Source: Sva-07 sp963715825
Lineage (GTDB): Bacteria > Actinomycetota > Acidimicrobiia > Acidimicrobiales > Ilumatobacteraceae
Assembly: GCA_963715825.1 (NCBI GenBank)
Contig: CAVQSI010000017.1
Span: forward strand, 21,685-85,684
DNA: 64,000 nucleotides
Direction of reading: 5' to 3'
The notes under the pieces were generated by a model. It was not told where the DNA came from. It saw nothing but the letters and a program-made list of their open reading frames with translations, and did not search any database. Each line of letters begins with the position of its first letter. Position 1 is the stretch's first letter. This document shows positions 34,642 through 46,919 of the stretch, in pieces. A program made the translations under genes and the position numbers.

Positions 34642-37600
34642 TCAGGTTGCGGGATGGGTGCGGCGACGCTTGGCGGCGATCACCAGGGCGAGACCCAGCA
34701 GCATCAGCAGCGGAGCCCACTGCAGCAGGACACCGATGTCACCGCCGGTCGTCGGCAGCGGCGGACGCACTGGTGCGATCACGTTGCCGTCGTCGGTCAC
34801 CGAGGGCACGCCGGGGCCACCGCCGTCGACGGTTGCGACGTTGGTGATCGACGAGCCCTCGGGCGCGTTGACCAGCGTCACGATCGAGATCGGCGGTGTC
34901 GACGCACCCGGCGCGAGCGGGCCCGAATACGTACACCCGACGACCTGGCCGATGTTGGTGCACAGCCAGCCGTCACCGCCCGCTGACACGTAGGCCAGCG
35001 TCGAGGGCAGGTTGTCGGTCATGCGGATGGGGTCGACGGTGGTGTTCGATCCGAGGTTGGTGACCACGATGCTCCACGTGGCCGTCGACGCCTCGAGCGA
35101 GGCGAGCGTCTTCTGGACCCCGAGCAGGACCAGCGGGGCGACCGTTGCGACGTCGGTGGCGGTGTTGTTGTCGAGGTTCGTGTCGGGGCACGCTGGATCG
35201 GTGCCGGCGCCCGGGCCGACGACGCAGCCGGGCGTCGTGACGATCGCGGTGTTCGACACCGACGGGAACGCACCGGGGCCGACGTCGGCAACGATCGTGA
35301 TCACCAGCTGGGCGCCGACGGCCAACGGCGCCAACGCCTGACAGGCCACGGTCTGACCGGTGATCGTGCAGTTCATCCCGTCGGCGGTCGCCGACACGGG
35401 GTTCAGCGAGCCGGGCAGGGTGTCGAGCATCCGTACCGGACCGGGGTCGGGGGTCGGGCCGTTGTTGCGCACCGTCACCGTGTAGGTGATCTGGCCGCCC
35501 ACCTTCACCTCACCGGTGTGGGTCTTGGTGATGGCGAGGTCGACGAGCGGCGGCACGGTGGCCACGTCGCTGGCGGTGTTGTTCAGCGGGTTGCTGTCGT
35601 CGGTCGGCGACGACACGGTCGCCGTGTTGGTCACCGACGGATAGGCGGCCGGAAGGACGTCGGCGGTGATCGTGATCGTGAACGTGGCGCCGACGGCGAG
35701 TCCGTCGTTCTTCGTGCACGTGACCACGTTGTCGGAGATGCGACACTCGGCGGCCGCCGATGTGGCCGCGGTCGCCCGCAGGCTCGCGGGAATCGGGTCG
35801 GTGATGGTGATGACGGCGTCGTCGTCGATCGGGCCGTTGTTGCCGACCGTCAGTGTGTACACGATCGGCTGACCGACGCCGACGGGACCCGCATGGGTCT
35901 TGGTGATGAACAGGTCGACGAGGCGAGGCACGTCGACCACGTCGGTCGACGTGTTCGGGTTCGGGTCGGGATCCGGTTCGGGTGTCACGCTCGCGACCAC
36001 CGCGGTGTTCGACACGCTCGGGAACGCTGCAGGTGTGACGAGCACCGTGACGAGGATCGGCTCGGCGTCGGCGCCGGCCGCAAGGGGGCCGGTGAGGCGG
36101 CAATCGACGTCGGGTGCGACGGTCGCCGTGCAGTCCCACGTCGTCGGTGTGCCCGCACCTGCCGCGCTGACGAGGGTGAGACCGGCCGGGATGGTGTCGG
36201 TCACGATGACGTCGCGGGCCTCGGACGGACCGAAGTTCTCGACCTGCAGCGTGAAGACGAGTTCCTCGCCGATGCGAACCGAGCCAGCCGGGTGGGTCTT
36301 GGTGATCGTCAGATCGGCGAGCGTCCCGACGACCACGGGGTCCTCGGCGATGTCGTTGTCGGGGTTGCCGTCGGGCGTGTCCGAGGACACCTCGGCCACG
36401 TTGACGTAGGTGCCGGTGTCGAGCGTCGAGTCGATGGCGGCCGTGATGAAGAGCGGCTCGGCGATGGTCGGCGTCGCCGGCGTGCCGCCGATCAGTCGTC
36501 CGGGGAGATACGTGCACTGCACCACGTCGGGATCACTTGCCGGCGTCAGCTGACAGTCCCACGGTCCGCGGGACGACACGTAGCTGAAGCCGGCCGGCAT
36601 GCGATCCTCGATGACCACGGCGAGCGCGTCGGAGGGTCCGTTGTTGACGACACGCATCTCGAACTCGATGTCGCCACCGGCGACGATCGGGTCGGCCGGG
36701 TCGACCGGGTGCACCTTGGTGATGCCGAGATCGGCGTTGGTCACGATGGTGATGACCGCGTCGTCCGCGTTGTTCTGCGGGTTCCGATCCGGTGAGGTCG
36801 TCGTGACCCGCCCGGTATTGATGAGCGCGCCGGCCGGGACGCCCGAGCCGACACTGGCCACGATCGTGATCGGTGGCGCATCGCCAGGTGCCAGTGTGGG
36901 CAACTCGCAGCGGAACTCGACCGTGGTCGACAGCGGACAGGTCCAGCCCGGCGCATCGAGCGACTCGATCATGAGCCCCGACGGGATGACGTCGGTGACC
37001 ACGATGTTGTCGGCGGTCGACGGGCCGGCGTTACGGACCTGCAGGGTGAACGTCGTGGCGAGGCCGGCGGTGACCGTGGTCGGGTTCGCCGTCTTGACGA
37101 TGCTGACGTCGACCTCGTCGATCACGAGGATCTCGTCGTCGTCGAAGTTGTTGCTCGGGTTGCCGTCGTCGGTCGTGCCCGGCACCACGATCGCCGAGTT
37201 GACGATCGCGCCCGGGACCGGACCCCGGCAGCACTCGTGCGACCAGAACGATCGGCGGTGCGATGTGGTCGTCGTCGATGTCGCCGATTCCTTGTCGAGC
37301 CGTGAGCACGGCGGCCCGCGTACAGGTGACGACACTGGAGAACGAGGCGTTCGGCGAGGGGGCATCGGTACACGCCCAGCCATCGCCGCTGGCCGACACG
37401 TACTCGACCGACGCCGGGAGGCGATCGGTGACACTGATCACGGGCTGGGAATCCGAGGGCCCGTTGTTGGTGACCACGAGATTCCACGTGACGTTCTCGC
37501 CGGCCTTCACCGGGCTGCCGGTGTTGGTCTTCTGGATCGCGAGGTCGGCGATGGTGCCGAACTCCGATGTATCGCCATCGGTGTTGTTCTCGGGTACGGG

Positions 37601-40600
37601 GTCGAACGTGTCGGACTCGACGGTCGCGAAGTTGACAACGGTGTCGAGCACGCCGCTGGCCACCGCGACTTCGATGTCGACCGAGGCCGAGTCACCGGCC
37701 ACGAGATCGCCGGTGAGGTCACAGCGGAACGACGTGGCACCGACCGCTGTCGGGCAGCTCCACGACCCGATGACGTCGGTGAACCCCACGTACGTGAGGC
37801 CGGCCGGGAGGTCGTCGACGATCCTGACGTTCTCGGCGTCGGACGGTCCGTTGTTGACCACGACCATCCGGTAGGTGGCGTTCGTGCCGGCGACGAGTCG
37901 ACCGGTCGCGTTCTTGTCGATCGCCAGATCAGCACTGACGTCGGGACGCCCGCGGTTCTCACTCGTGTTGTTGCTCAGGTCGGGATCGGTCGTGCCTGAC
38001 GACGCGACCACGGCGGTGTTGACGATTTCGACGTCTGGCTTCGCGCCGGACACGACGTCGACGAGGATCGGGATCTGGGGAGCGGCCTGGTTGGCGAGCA
38101 GCGCGCCGCCGGGTGTGCCGACGAGCGTGCAGGTGACCCTGCCGCCGGTCGGCTCCGCCCCGTTCGGGGCGAACACGCAGTTCCACGGGTCGCCGGCGGC
38201 AGTCGTCGGAGCGCCACGGAACGTGACCTCCGGCGGCAGGGTGTCGGTGACCGTGATGTCGGCGCGAGAGGTGGACGGGCCGAGGTTGGTGACGTCGAGG
38301 AAGTAGGTCAGCGGCTCGCCGGCGACGATCTGCTCAATGCCGCGACGCTTCACGAGGCGCAGGTCGGCCTCGCCCGAAGCCGGCGTGGTGACCGTGCTGG
38401 TGTTGTTGGCGGTGACGGGGTCGAAGGTGCGCGCCGACACGACCGCCGTGTTCGACAGCAGAGCGGCAGGTGGCGCCAGGTAGTCGGAGGGCACCCGAAC
38501 GGTCACCGTGATGGTCGGGAAGGCATCACCGGACGAGAGTGTCTGGGTCGTGTCGATGCGTCGACAGGTGACGACCAGCGAGGTCTCGGTACACGCCCAG
38601 CCGTCGCCGACGGCGCGGACGAAGGTGAGGGGTTCGGGAGTGAGGGTCGGCAGCGTGTCGGTGACCACAAACGGGCCCACGGCAGTGTCGGGGCCGTCGT
38701 TGCGGACGTCGACGGTCCAGCTGTATTCGTTGCCGGCGATCGCCGAGGGAGCGGTGTTGCCCTTCACGACCACGACGTCGGCGGCGTCGATGAACGCCAC
38801 TGCGGTCGTCTCACCGCTGCCGTAGGACCCTCCGTCCGGGGTGGTGCCGTTGCCGGTGGCGCCGGTGGCGTCCTCGGCGTTCGCTTCGGCGGTGTTGGTC
38901 TGCTCGACGGAACGTCCGACGCCCGGAACATCGGACACATCGGTCGTCGGCCTGGTCCGGATCGTGACGGTCAGCGACTGGTCAACAGGGAGCGGGCCGA
39001 GATCCGCCCAGGTCAGCGTCTCGACGAGCGGCGAGGTGGTCGAAGCGACACCTGGGGCGGTGGTGCCGACGGGCCCGGGAGCGGTCACGACAGCCGAGCC
39101 CAGGACGAACTGCCAGTTGGTCGGCAGGGTGTCGATCAGGCTCACGAGCTCGGCGTCACCGTCGCCGACGTTGGTGACGGTGATGCGCCAGCCGAACTCG
39201 CTGCCGATGTAGGTCGGCACGTCGCCGAGCGGCTCTTTGACGATCTCGAGCTTCGGGAACCGCGGGGTGACCTTCGCGGTCGCCTCGCCGCCGGTGTACG
39301 GACGACCACCGGTCGTGAGGCTCGAGTACTCGTCGAGCGAGGCGGTGTTGACGATGCCGTCGGCGATCTCGTCGTCACCGAGCGTGCTGCTCGGTGCGAG
39401 CGTCGCCGAGTAGGTCAGCGGCAGGGTGGCGCCCTTCGCCAGGGTGGCGATGTTCCAGGTGATCGTGCCGCCGACCTGCACGGTCGTGACGCCGTCGGGG
39501 GCGAGCACGTCGGTGGTTCCGGACAGCGTGCCCGCAGGCCGGATCGTGGTCGGGTCGACGGCGATGCCGGCGGGGATGTCGTCGGTGACGACGATTGCGA
39601 ACGCGTCGGCGACGTCGGTGTTGCTGAGTTCGATCGTGTAGTTGAACGTGTCGCCCGGCTGCGGGGTGAGGTTGTCGACGCGCTTGGTGATGCCGACGTC
39701 CGGCTCGACGATGTTCACGACGTTCGTCGCGGTATCGGGCGCGGTGTTGACGCCCTGATCGGTGGTCGGGGTGACCGATGGCCGTGTTGCTGATCGCCGT
39801 GATCGGCGGGTCTGGCGAGATCAGGATCGACGGTGCCGACGATCGTGATCGCTGACGCGTCGCACCGGCGGCGAGCGGGCTGCCCTTGACGCAGGTGACG
39901 AGCGCGTCGGTGGTTGCCGCGCAATCCCAGTCGTCGGCGGCGACGACGCCCGCGGCGCTGACGAACTCCGTCATGCCGAGCGGCAGCGCGTCGGTGACGG
40001 TGATCGGGTCGAGCGAGTCGGACGGGCCGAGGTTCTCGACGGTGACGGTCCAGGTGATGTCGGCGCCGGGGACGACGGTGGGATCAGCACGGTCTTGCGG
40101 ATCGTCAGATCGGCGACGCCGGCGAAGGTGACTCGGCGCGTGTCGGTGTTGTTGCCCGGAGCGACGTCGTCGTTCGGGTCGGGCGTCGTCGACGAGACCG
40201 TGGCGGTGTTCATCACGCGTCAAGCCGGTCGAGATTCGCCGCAGTGTCGACCTCGATCGACACCTCGACCGTCAACGGGTTCGAGGTGGTGGTCGGGACG
40301 CAACGGCAGCGAGCTGGGGAGCAGGTCGCACTGGAACTGCGGTGCGGTGGTGACCGCACAGCTCCAGTTGCCCGTCACGTTGCTGAAGCCCCGGTAGGTC
40401 AAGCCCGCCGGCAGTGTGTCGACGATGGTGACCGTGGCGGCGTCGGACGGCCCGTAGTTGGTCACCTTCAGGCTGAACGTCGTGGGCTCGCCGGCGATGC
40501 TCGGGCCGGTGTGATCCTTGACGATGCCGAGGTCGGCGCTCTTGCCGACATCAGCGGTGACCGACGACGTGTTGTTTCCGACGATCGGGTCGACGGTGAT

Positions 40601-43600
40601 GTCGGGGGTGACGACGCCGGTGTTGGTGTACGAGCCGGAGGCTGAGGTCGGGAGCTGGATCTTGATGGTGGTGGTCCACGTGGCGTCGAGCGCGAGATCG
40701 GTGGTGCGCAGGCAGGTGACGACGCCTGCGTCGTGGGTGCAGCCCGGCGAGGCGCTCACGAACGTGGTGCCAGCGGGCAACGTGTCGACGAGTCGGATCG
40801 GTCGGTCGACCGTGGCCCGCGACGTGGACGGCCCCTTGTTGGTGACCACGAGGGTGTAGTCGGCAGGCTGGCCGGCGACCAGCGGCGCGTCGAGCGTCTT
40901 GACCAGCTCGAGGTCGGCGCGGGTGGTGATGATCGCTTCGTCGGTGTCGGTGTTGTTGGCGAGATCGTTCGGGCTCTCGTAGGTGCGCTGCCCGCCGACC
41001 GAGGCCGTGTTGGAGATGCGGGTGCCATCGGGCGTGTCCGACGGGATACGCACCGTGAACGTGATCGGCGGGAACGCCGCGCCGGATGCAAGGGTGTCGG
41101 AGGCCTGGGCCCGACGGCACTCGACATCGCCGGTGGTCGCTGGCGTTTCCGGCCCAGTGGCCGGGTCGCAGGTCCAGCCGTCGCCGCTTGCGGACGACGA
41201 ACGTCACACCGTCGGGGAGTTGCGGGATCGCATCGGTGACCACGAACGGTCCGACGGCGGTGTCGAAGCCGGTCAGGTTGCTGACCACGATCGACCACGA
41301 GAACGGGTCGCCAGCGATCGGCGCGAGGGCGTGGCTCTTGTCGATCGCCAGGTTGGCCCGGTCGATGCGGGCGTCTTCGGCGTCCGTCGCTCGGTACGGT
41401 CCGGCAAGGTTGCCGGGTGCGCCGGATCCATCGTTGGCGAGCGACGTCGTGTTGTTGCGCTGAGCGATTGCCGAACCCACGCCGGGATCCGTCGGGACAC
41501 CCGTGCCCGGTGTCGCACGGAATCGAATCGTGCGAGCCTGCCCGCTGTTCAGCTGCCCGAGTCCTGTCCACGTGATCGTCTGCACGTTGCCGACGGTCGT
41601 GATCGTGGGCACGGGGAGTGGGGACGGCAGGTTCGGGCCGGTGATCGAGATCACGTCGGTGAACGTCCAGTTCGGTGGCAGAACGTCGGTCACCGACAGG
41701 GCGAAGGCGGCGCCGCCGGGACTCTGGTTCCGTGTGAGGATCTGCCACGTGACGGGTTCGCCGATGTAGGCCGGCGTCGGCTCAATCAGGGTCTTGTTCG
41801 TCGTCAGGCGCGGGAACTGCGGTGTGACGGTGACGTTCGAACTCGGCCCCGTGTACTCGCGACCGTCGGGGTCGGCGGCATCGGGAAGGCTCGTGTAGCC
41901 GGTGACCCGGGCGTTGTTGCGGAAGCTGGCCGCCGGCGTCGAGGCGCTGATACCGGCGGACGGCACGAGCCTGGCCCGATAGGTGAGCGTGACCGACTCG
42001 GTCGGATCGAGACGTCGCGGACGGGATGTTCCACGTGATCGTCTGCCCGGAGACCACGCCACCCTGGTCGGGTGACGTTGCGCTCGGCACGAGCACGATG
42101 CCCGCCGGGATCGTGTCGGTGATCACCGTGTTGAAGGCCGTGCTGCGACCGGTGTTCGTCACGACGATGCTGTAGTCGAACTCCTGGCCGGGCTCGATCG
42201 TGAGATCGGGAGTCGTCTTCGCAATCGTGAGGCGTGGTTCGAGGATCTCGACCGACGCATCGTTCGAGTTGCCACTCTCGGTCCACGGGTACAGCGGACT
42301 GCCCGGGTTGGTCCACGCTGTCGACGAGGTCCCAACGAGCCTGGGCGGTGTTGACCAAGTCGACGTTGTCGACATTCGTTGCGATGTCGGCCACCGTCGC
42401 CTTGTACGTGATCGTCACGATCCGTGCATCCGGACTCGACAACACGTCGCCGAAGTAGAAGGCGAGCACCTGAGCGGGGCGCAGTGGTGCACTCGGCGTC
42501 AGGTCGTCCTCCGGTCCGAGCACCGCCGCCGAGTCCAGCGAACACGGCGTTGCGACGGTCTCGACAACACACGTCACCGTCGGGTTCAGCGGCGACGGGA
42601 GCGTGTAGCCCAGCGGGAGACGGTCGACGATTGCCGCCTGGTAGAAGTTCGTATTCCTCGGAACCACCACGCGCAGCGTGAACTCGACGTCCTCGCCGAT
42701 GGTCGCCTGCTGCGGTGTGACGGTCTTCAACAGCCCGGCGCCGAGCACACGCACCGACTCGTCGGCGGTCACGTCGTAGACACGCTCGTTGGGATCGTCC
42801 GGCGTCTGCGGCGTGGGCTTGCCGTTGTCGAGCGAGCTGCCGGTGAGGGTGGCCGTGTTCGGATACACCTGGCCACCGACCGACTGCGGTCGACACGACC
42901 GCGGTGTACTGCCGGGCCGCCGACGCGCCGCCGGCGAGCGAACCGATGTTGAACTGAACGTACGTCTCGGTCGGCTCACAGCCGTTCGTCGCAGGATTGC
43001 CAGGTTCGGAGAGGTCGCCTGTCTGGGGGGCGACGATCGCCACACTCTCGAGGCCGTCGGGGACGCAGTCGACGAGCCACGTGTCGTGCAACGGCGGGCG
43101 ACCGGCCTCGTTCGAGGCCGTCAGTGTGTACAACACCGTCTGGCCTGCTGCGACGAGGTTGCCGGCTGGCAGGGTCGCGCCGTTCGGTTCCGTTGCCACC
43201 TTGGTGAGGGACGGGACCGGTTGGCGGATCTGGACGGCCGCGGTGTCGTCGACCACGTCGAGATCGGCGCCGTCGAGTGTGGCCTTCGAGGTGAAGCTGG
43301 CGGTGTTGGTGCGAGTCGGCTCATCCGTGGCGCCGAGGTCGGTGTCGGCGACCCGGGCCGACACCACGACCTCGAATCGCTGCGTGGTGGTCGTGTCGTT
43401 GTCGTAGGTCACCGGGAAGCTGAGCGATCCGTCGGCGGCGGTGAAGGTGAACCCCGACGGGAGTGCTGCCGGCGAGCCCGTTCCGGCGACTGCGTAGAAC
43501 CCGGCCGATGCAGCCGGCGCTCCACTGGCAGCCGGCGGGTTCGGCACGATGACGAACCCACCGTCGTTCGGCGGTGGGAGCTGGTCGGTGAGCGCAGCGT

Positions 43601-46600
43601 TGAACACCGTGGTCTGAGCCGGGATGTCGACGAAGTAGCGGAACGTCACGTACTCGCCGACGACCGCCTGGGCGCTGTCGCCGACGATCGAGAACGGAGC
43701 AACCGACTCAGGAGGAGCCGGGTTGGAACGGTTGTTGTTTGGCAGGTTCTCGATCGACGACGTCACGAATTTCGAGACCGCCGCCTCGGGGGTCTGCACG
43801 AACGAGGTGTCGCGGGCCGGCGGTGCGCTGGTCGGCGTGTTCGGCACGTTCGGGTCGATGTTGTTCTCGGGGAAGTAGTCCGGCGAGATGTCGTTCGTGA
43901 TGTTCGTGAACGCTCCATAGGAGCGGACGCCCGCATCGTTGGTGAACACCTGGTCGACGGTCGTCCCCGACGGGAACAGCACCGTGTAGAAGAGCGAACG
44001 GGTGCCTGCCTCGGCACCGGCAGGGATCGTGGCGCCGTCTGGGTACAACCCATACGGGTCGGTTCCATCGAGATCCCACTGGATCACGCTCTGGGTTCCA
44101 CCTGCGATCGGATAGCCGAGGTCGGCCGGATCGAAGCACTCCCCGATCGAGGGATCCGTACCGAAGTTCAAGATCGAGCCGGACACGATGTCGTCACAGC
44201 TGAGCTGTGAAGGGAGCACGTCGAGCACGTCGAGGTTCCGCACCGAGAAGTCGTTGAAGTCGTCCGGCTTGCCGATGTTCGTCAGATCGATTCGGAAGGT
44301 TGCGTTCGATCCCTGCTGGACGAACTGCCCCTCTTCGTCGGTGTTCGGACCGAACGGTTGCCCGGCAGCGGCGGGTGTGTCGACGCTCTCGACGCCCTTG
44401 ATCAGTTGGATCGGCGGAGCGGGCACGATCCGAAATGGCACGTCGTCGCGGAAGGAATTCGCTGCGCCCGCCGTGTTGACGGTCCGCATCTTCATCAGGT
44501 TGCCCTTGAGCTGCGGGCTGTCGCTGTCCGGCGCTGACGTGACCTCGCCGGCGAGGACGACCTGGAACACCGCGCCGGTCGCCACGAATCGGTCGCCGCT
44601 TGCAGCTTCCGCTCCGAGCAGCCAACCGATCGGCGCGCGGGGATCGGTCGTCGTGAATCCCAACTGATCTGGCGGGATGGTGTTGTCGGCCGCCGGGGTC
44701 ATCGAGCCGTCGACGTAGTCGACGCCGACCGGCAGGAAGTCGCCGACATCGGCGTTCTTCGTCTGCACCGTGTCGGGGAAGTTGACCTCCAAGAGGAAAC
44801 ACACGTTGTCGCCGAGGCGGAACTGAACTCGCGGATCGTCCTCACCTGTCGGCTTCACATAGAGAGCCGGGTCGGTCGGGCAGGGGGTGGGGTCGGCCGG
44901 GTCGAGCAACACGCTGCGCGGCAACAGCAACTTCTCGATCGCCGGCCCCTGGGTTCCGATGCTGGCTTGCGAGCCGTCTCCGACTTCGATCGGCCCGGCC
45001 GGCTCCGGGCTCCCGACGATGACGTCGGTCGTCGCGGTGAGGTCCGCGACGTTCGTGAACGAGTCCCCGCTCACCGTCGGCGGCCCGGCCGCTGTCCCTC
45101 CGTAGGTCGAGCGCATCCCGGCGACGTAGGTCACCGTGGCCGACTCGCCGGACGTCAGCGACGGAATCGGGGAGAACGTCACGTCGAAGGCGCCGCCGCC
45201 GACCTGTGTGACATCGGTGTACGGGAGAGCCGCAGGCGCGCCCACGACTCCCAGCGCATCGGTCACGACCACGGTGGGCCCTGCGCCAGGGTCACAGACC
45301 GAATCGTCGGGTACGTAGTTCGTCGTGGCGTCGATCGGACACAGGCCGTTGGGGATCAGGTCGCCCAGTTGAATGCCGGACGCGTCGACGTACTCGCTCA
45401 CGTCGACCTGGAGCGTGTAGGTGACTCCTTCGCCCGTGTCGAACGTGGTGGTGGAGGCCGACTTGATCATGCGAACGTCTTCGATCGAACGACTGAGTCG
45501 GTCAACCGACTCGACATCACGCGACGCACCGGGTTCGATCGGACCATCGAACGATCCCGAAGCGACCGCGACGTTGATCGCCGCACGCTCGGTTTCGCCT
45601 TCGCGGGTGGAGGTGCCGTTGTTGTTGTCGAGGTTCGATCCCTGCTGCCCGGACTCCGGCGACGGGGTCGGGAGGGGATCGCCGTTGACATCCTGGAAGT
45701 CGAGGGTGTTCTCGAACATCGGAATGCCGGCGGCGTACGTGAGCACCGTGGTGCTCCCAGCGGCGAGATCGTCGAGCAGCCAGGTGACCATCGTGTAGGT
45801 GCCCGGCGGGAGCGTCGGCGGCGAATCGATGCCCGGATCCGGAATCGAGACCGTCTCGACACTCTGCGGATCACGGCAGAAGCCACCTGCGTCAGCTCCA
45901 CCCAGTGGGCCCGAGGTCGGGTACTCCTCGATCGGATTGCCGCCGTCGCCGATGCCGTTGTCCGGGCCTCCGCAACCGAGGAACTCGAGCGAGGCCGGGA
46001 GGTAGTCGGTCACCGTCGTGTCGTTGACGTTCCCGGTGTCGGTGACATCGACGGTGAGGGTGTACACGGTCGTGAAGTCGTGGACGCCGCGCAGCAGTTC
46101 ACCCTCGTCGCTCGGCTCCGACTTGGTGATCTTGATCGCAGTGAGCTGCGTCGCCGGGTCGGTCGTGGCGGTGGCGGAGCCGACGAATTCCGGGTTGGCT
46201 TCAGGCTCGCCGGTCGACGTGAACGTCGGGATCACTCGAGCGTTCTTGCTGCCGTAGACCTCGCCGGTGTTCGACACGGTGGAGCCGACCGGATACGTCG
46301 GCACGCCCAGACTCGGTGTTTCGTTGAGGTCGACGGGGAACGACAACGAGAACGAGTCGTTCGCCTGCAGGTCCGACACGTTCTCCCAGATCAGCGTCTG
46401 TTGGTCCACCATGTTGCCAGACCCTGCGGGCGACTCGACCTCGTTCGTCTCGATTCTGGGTTCGCCGGGACCGCTGGGGGGCAGCGGCGTTGTCGGCCCG
46501 GCGTACGTGACACCGAGCGGGAGGACGTCGCGGAACGACAGGTTGTAGACGGGTCCAGGACCGACATTTGAGGCTTCGAGCGTGAACGCCACAGGGTCTC

Positions 46601-46757
46601 CCGCCAGCACCTCCGTGGGAGCCCCCTTCGACAGCGACAGTCCGGGCGTCGGCGGCGGGAACGTCTGAGCCTGCACCGTCGACGCCGTCGCTGGCACGAC
46701 CACGAGCAGGGAGCAGAGCAGGGCGATGGCGATCGCCAGGACTCGATTGGTCTTCAT
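34642..46757 (-). CDS. Giant DUF11-repeat surface protein with LPXTG sortase signal, multiply frameshifted
   Basis: About 4,040 codons. It starts with a signal peptide (VLAIAIALLCSLLVVVPATA, then STVQAQ) and ends in LPTTGGD, a hydrophobic helix and KRRRTHPAT, a textbook sortase anchor. In between I count about 26 DUF11-like beta-sandwich modules, each opened by a strand such as LTITKTHPAG, LFITKTHAGP or LAIDKNATGR, followed by VTNNGPSD-type and DTLPAGL-type segments. DUF11 modules occur in large adhesins and sheath proteins. The frame changes about ten times: near 42.90, 42.33, 42.01, 41.20, 40.31, 40.22, 40.08, 39.86, 39.78 and 37.22 kb; the first is a CGGT tandem duplication. Either sequencing error in repetitive GC-rich DNA or a decaying gene. 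No sortase gene is in the window. Confidence 0.85.
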
Positions 46758-46919
46758 GTCACTGCTCCGCCTTCACCGTTCGCAACCATCGAGGTTCTGG
46801 CCTCTCCTTCGACACATCAAAGTGCCATCGGTCCGCCCGCACCACTTCTTTAACAGAATCCAGACGAAGTTGTGACATCGCCCCGAGCGGGCGCCCGCCA
46901 GGGTGATGACAGTATCACC

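Noticed and set aside
34642..46757. Several independent adhesin genes
   Set aside because: Frames overlap end to end with DUF11 modules continuing across each switch, only the first has a signal peptide and only the last has a sortase signal, and no internal starts have ribosome-binding sites.
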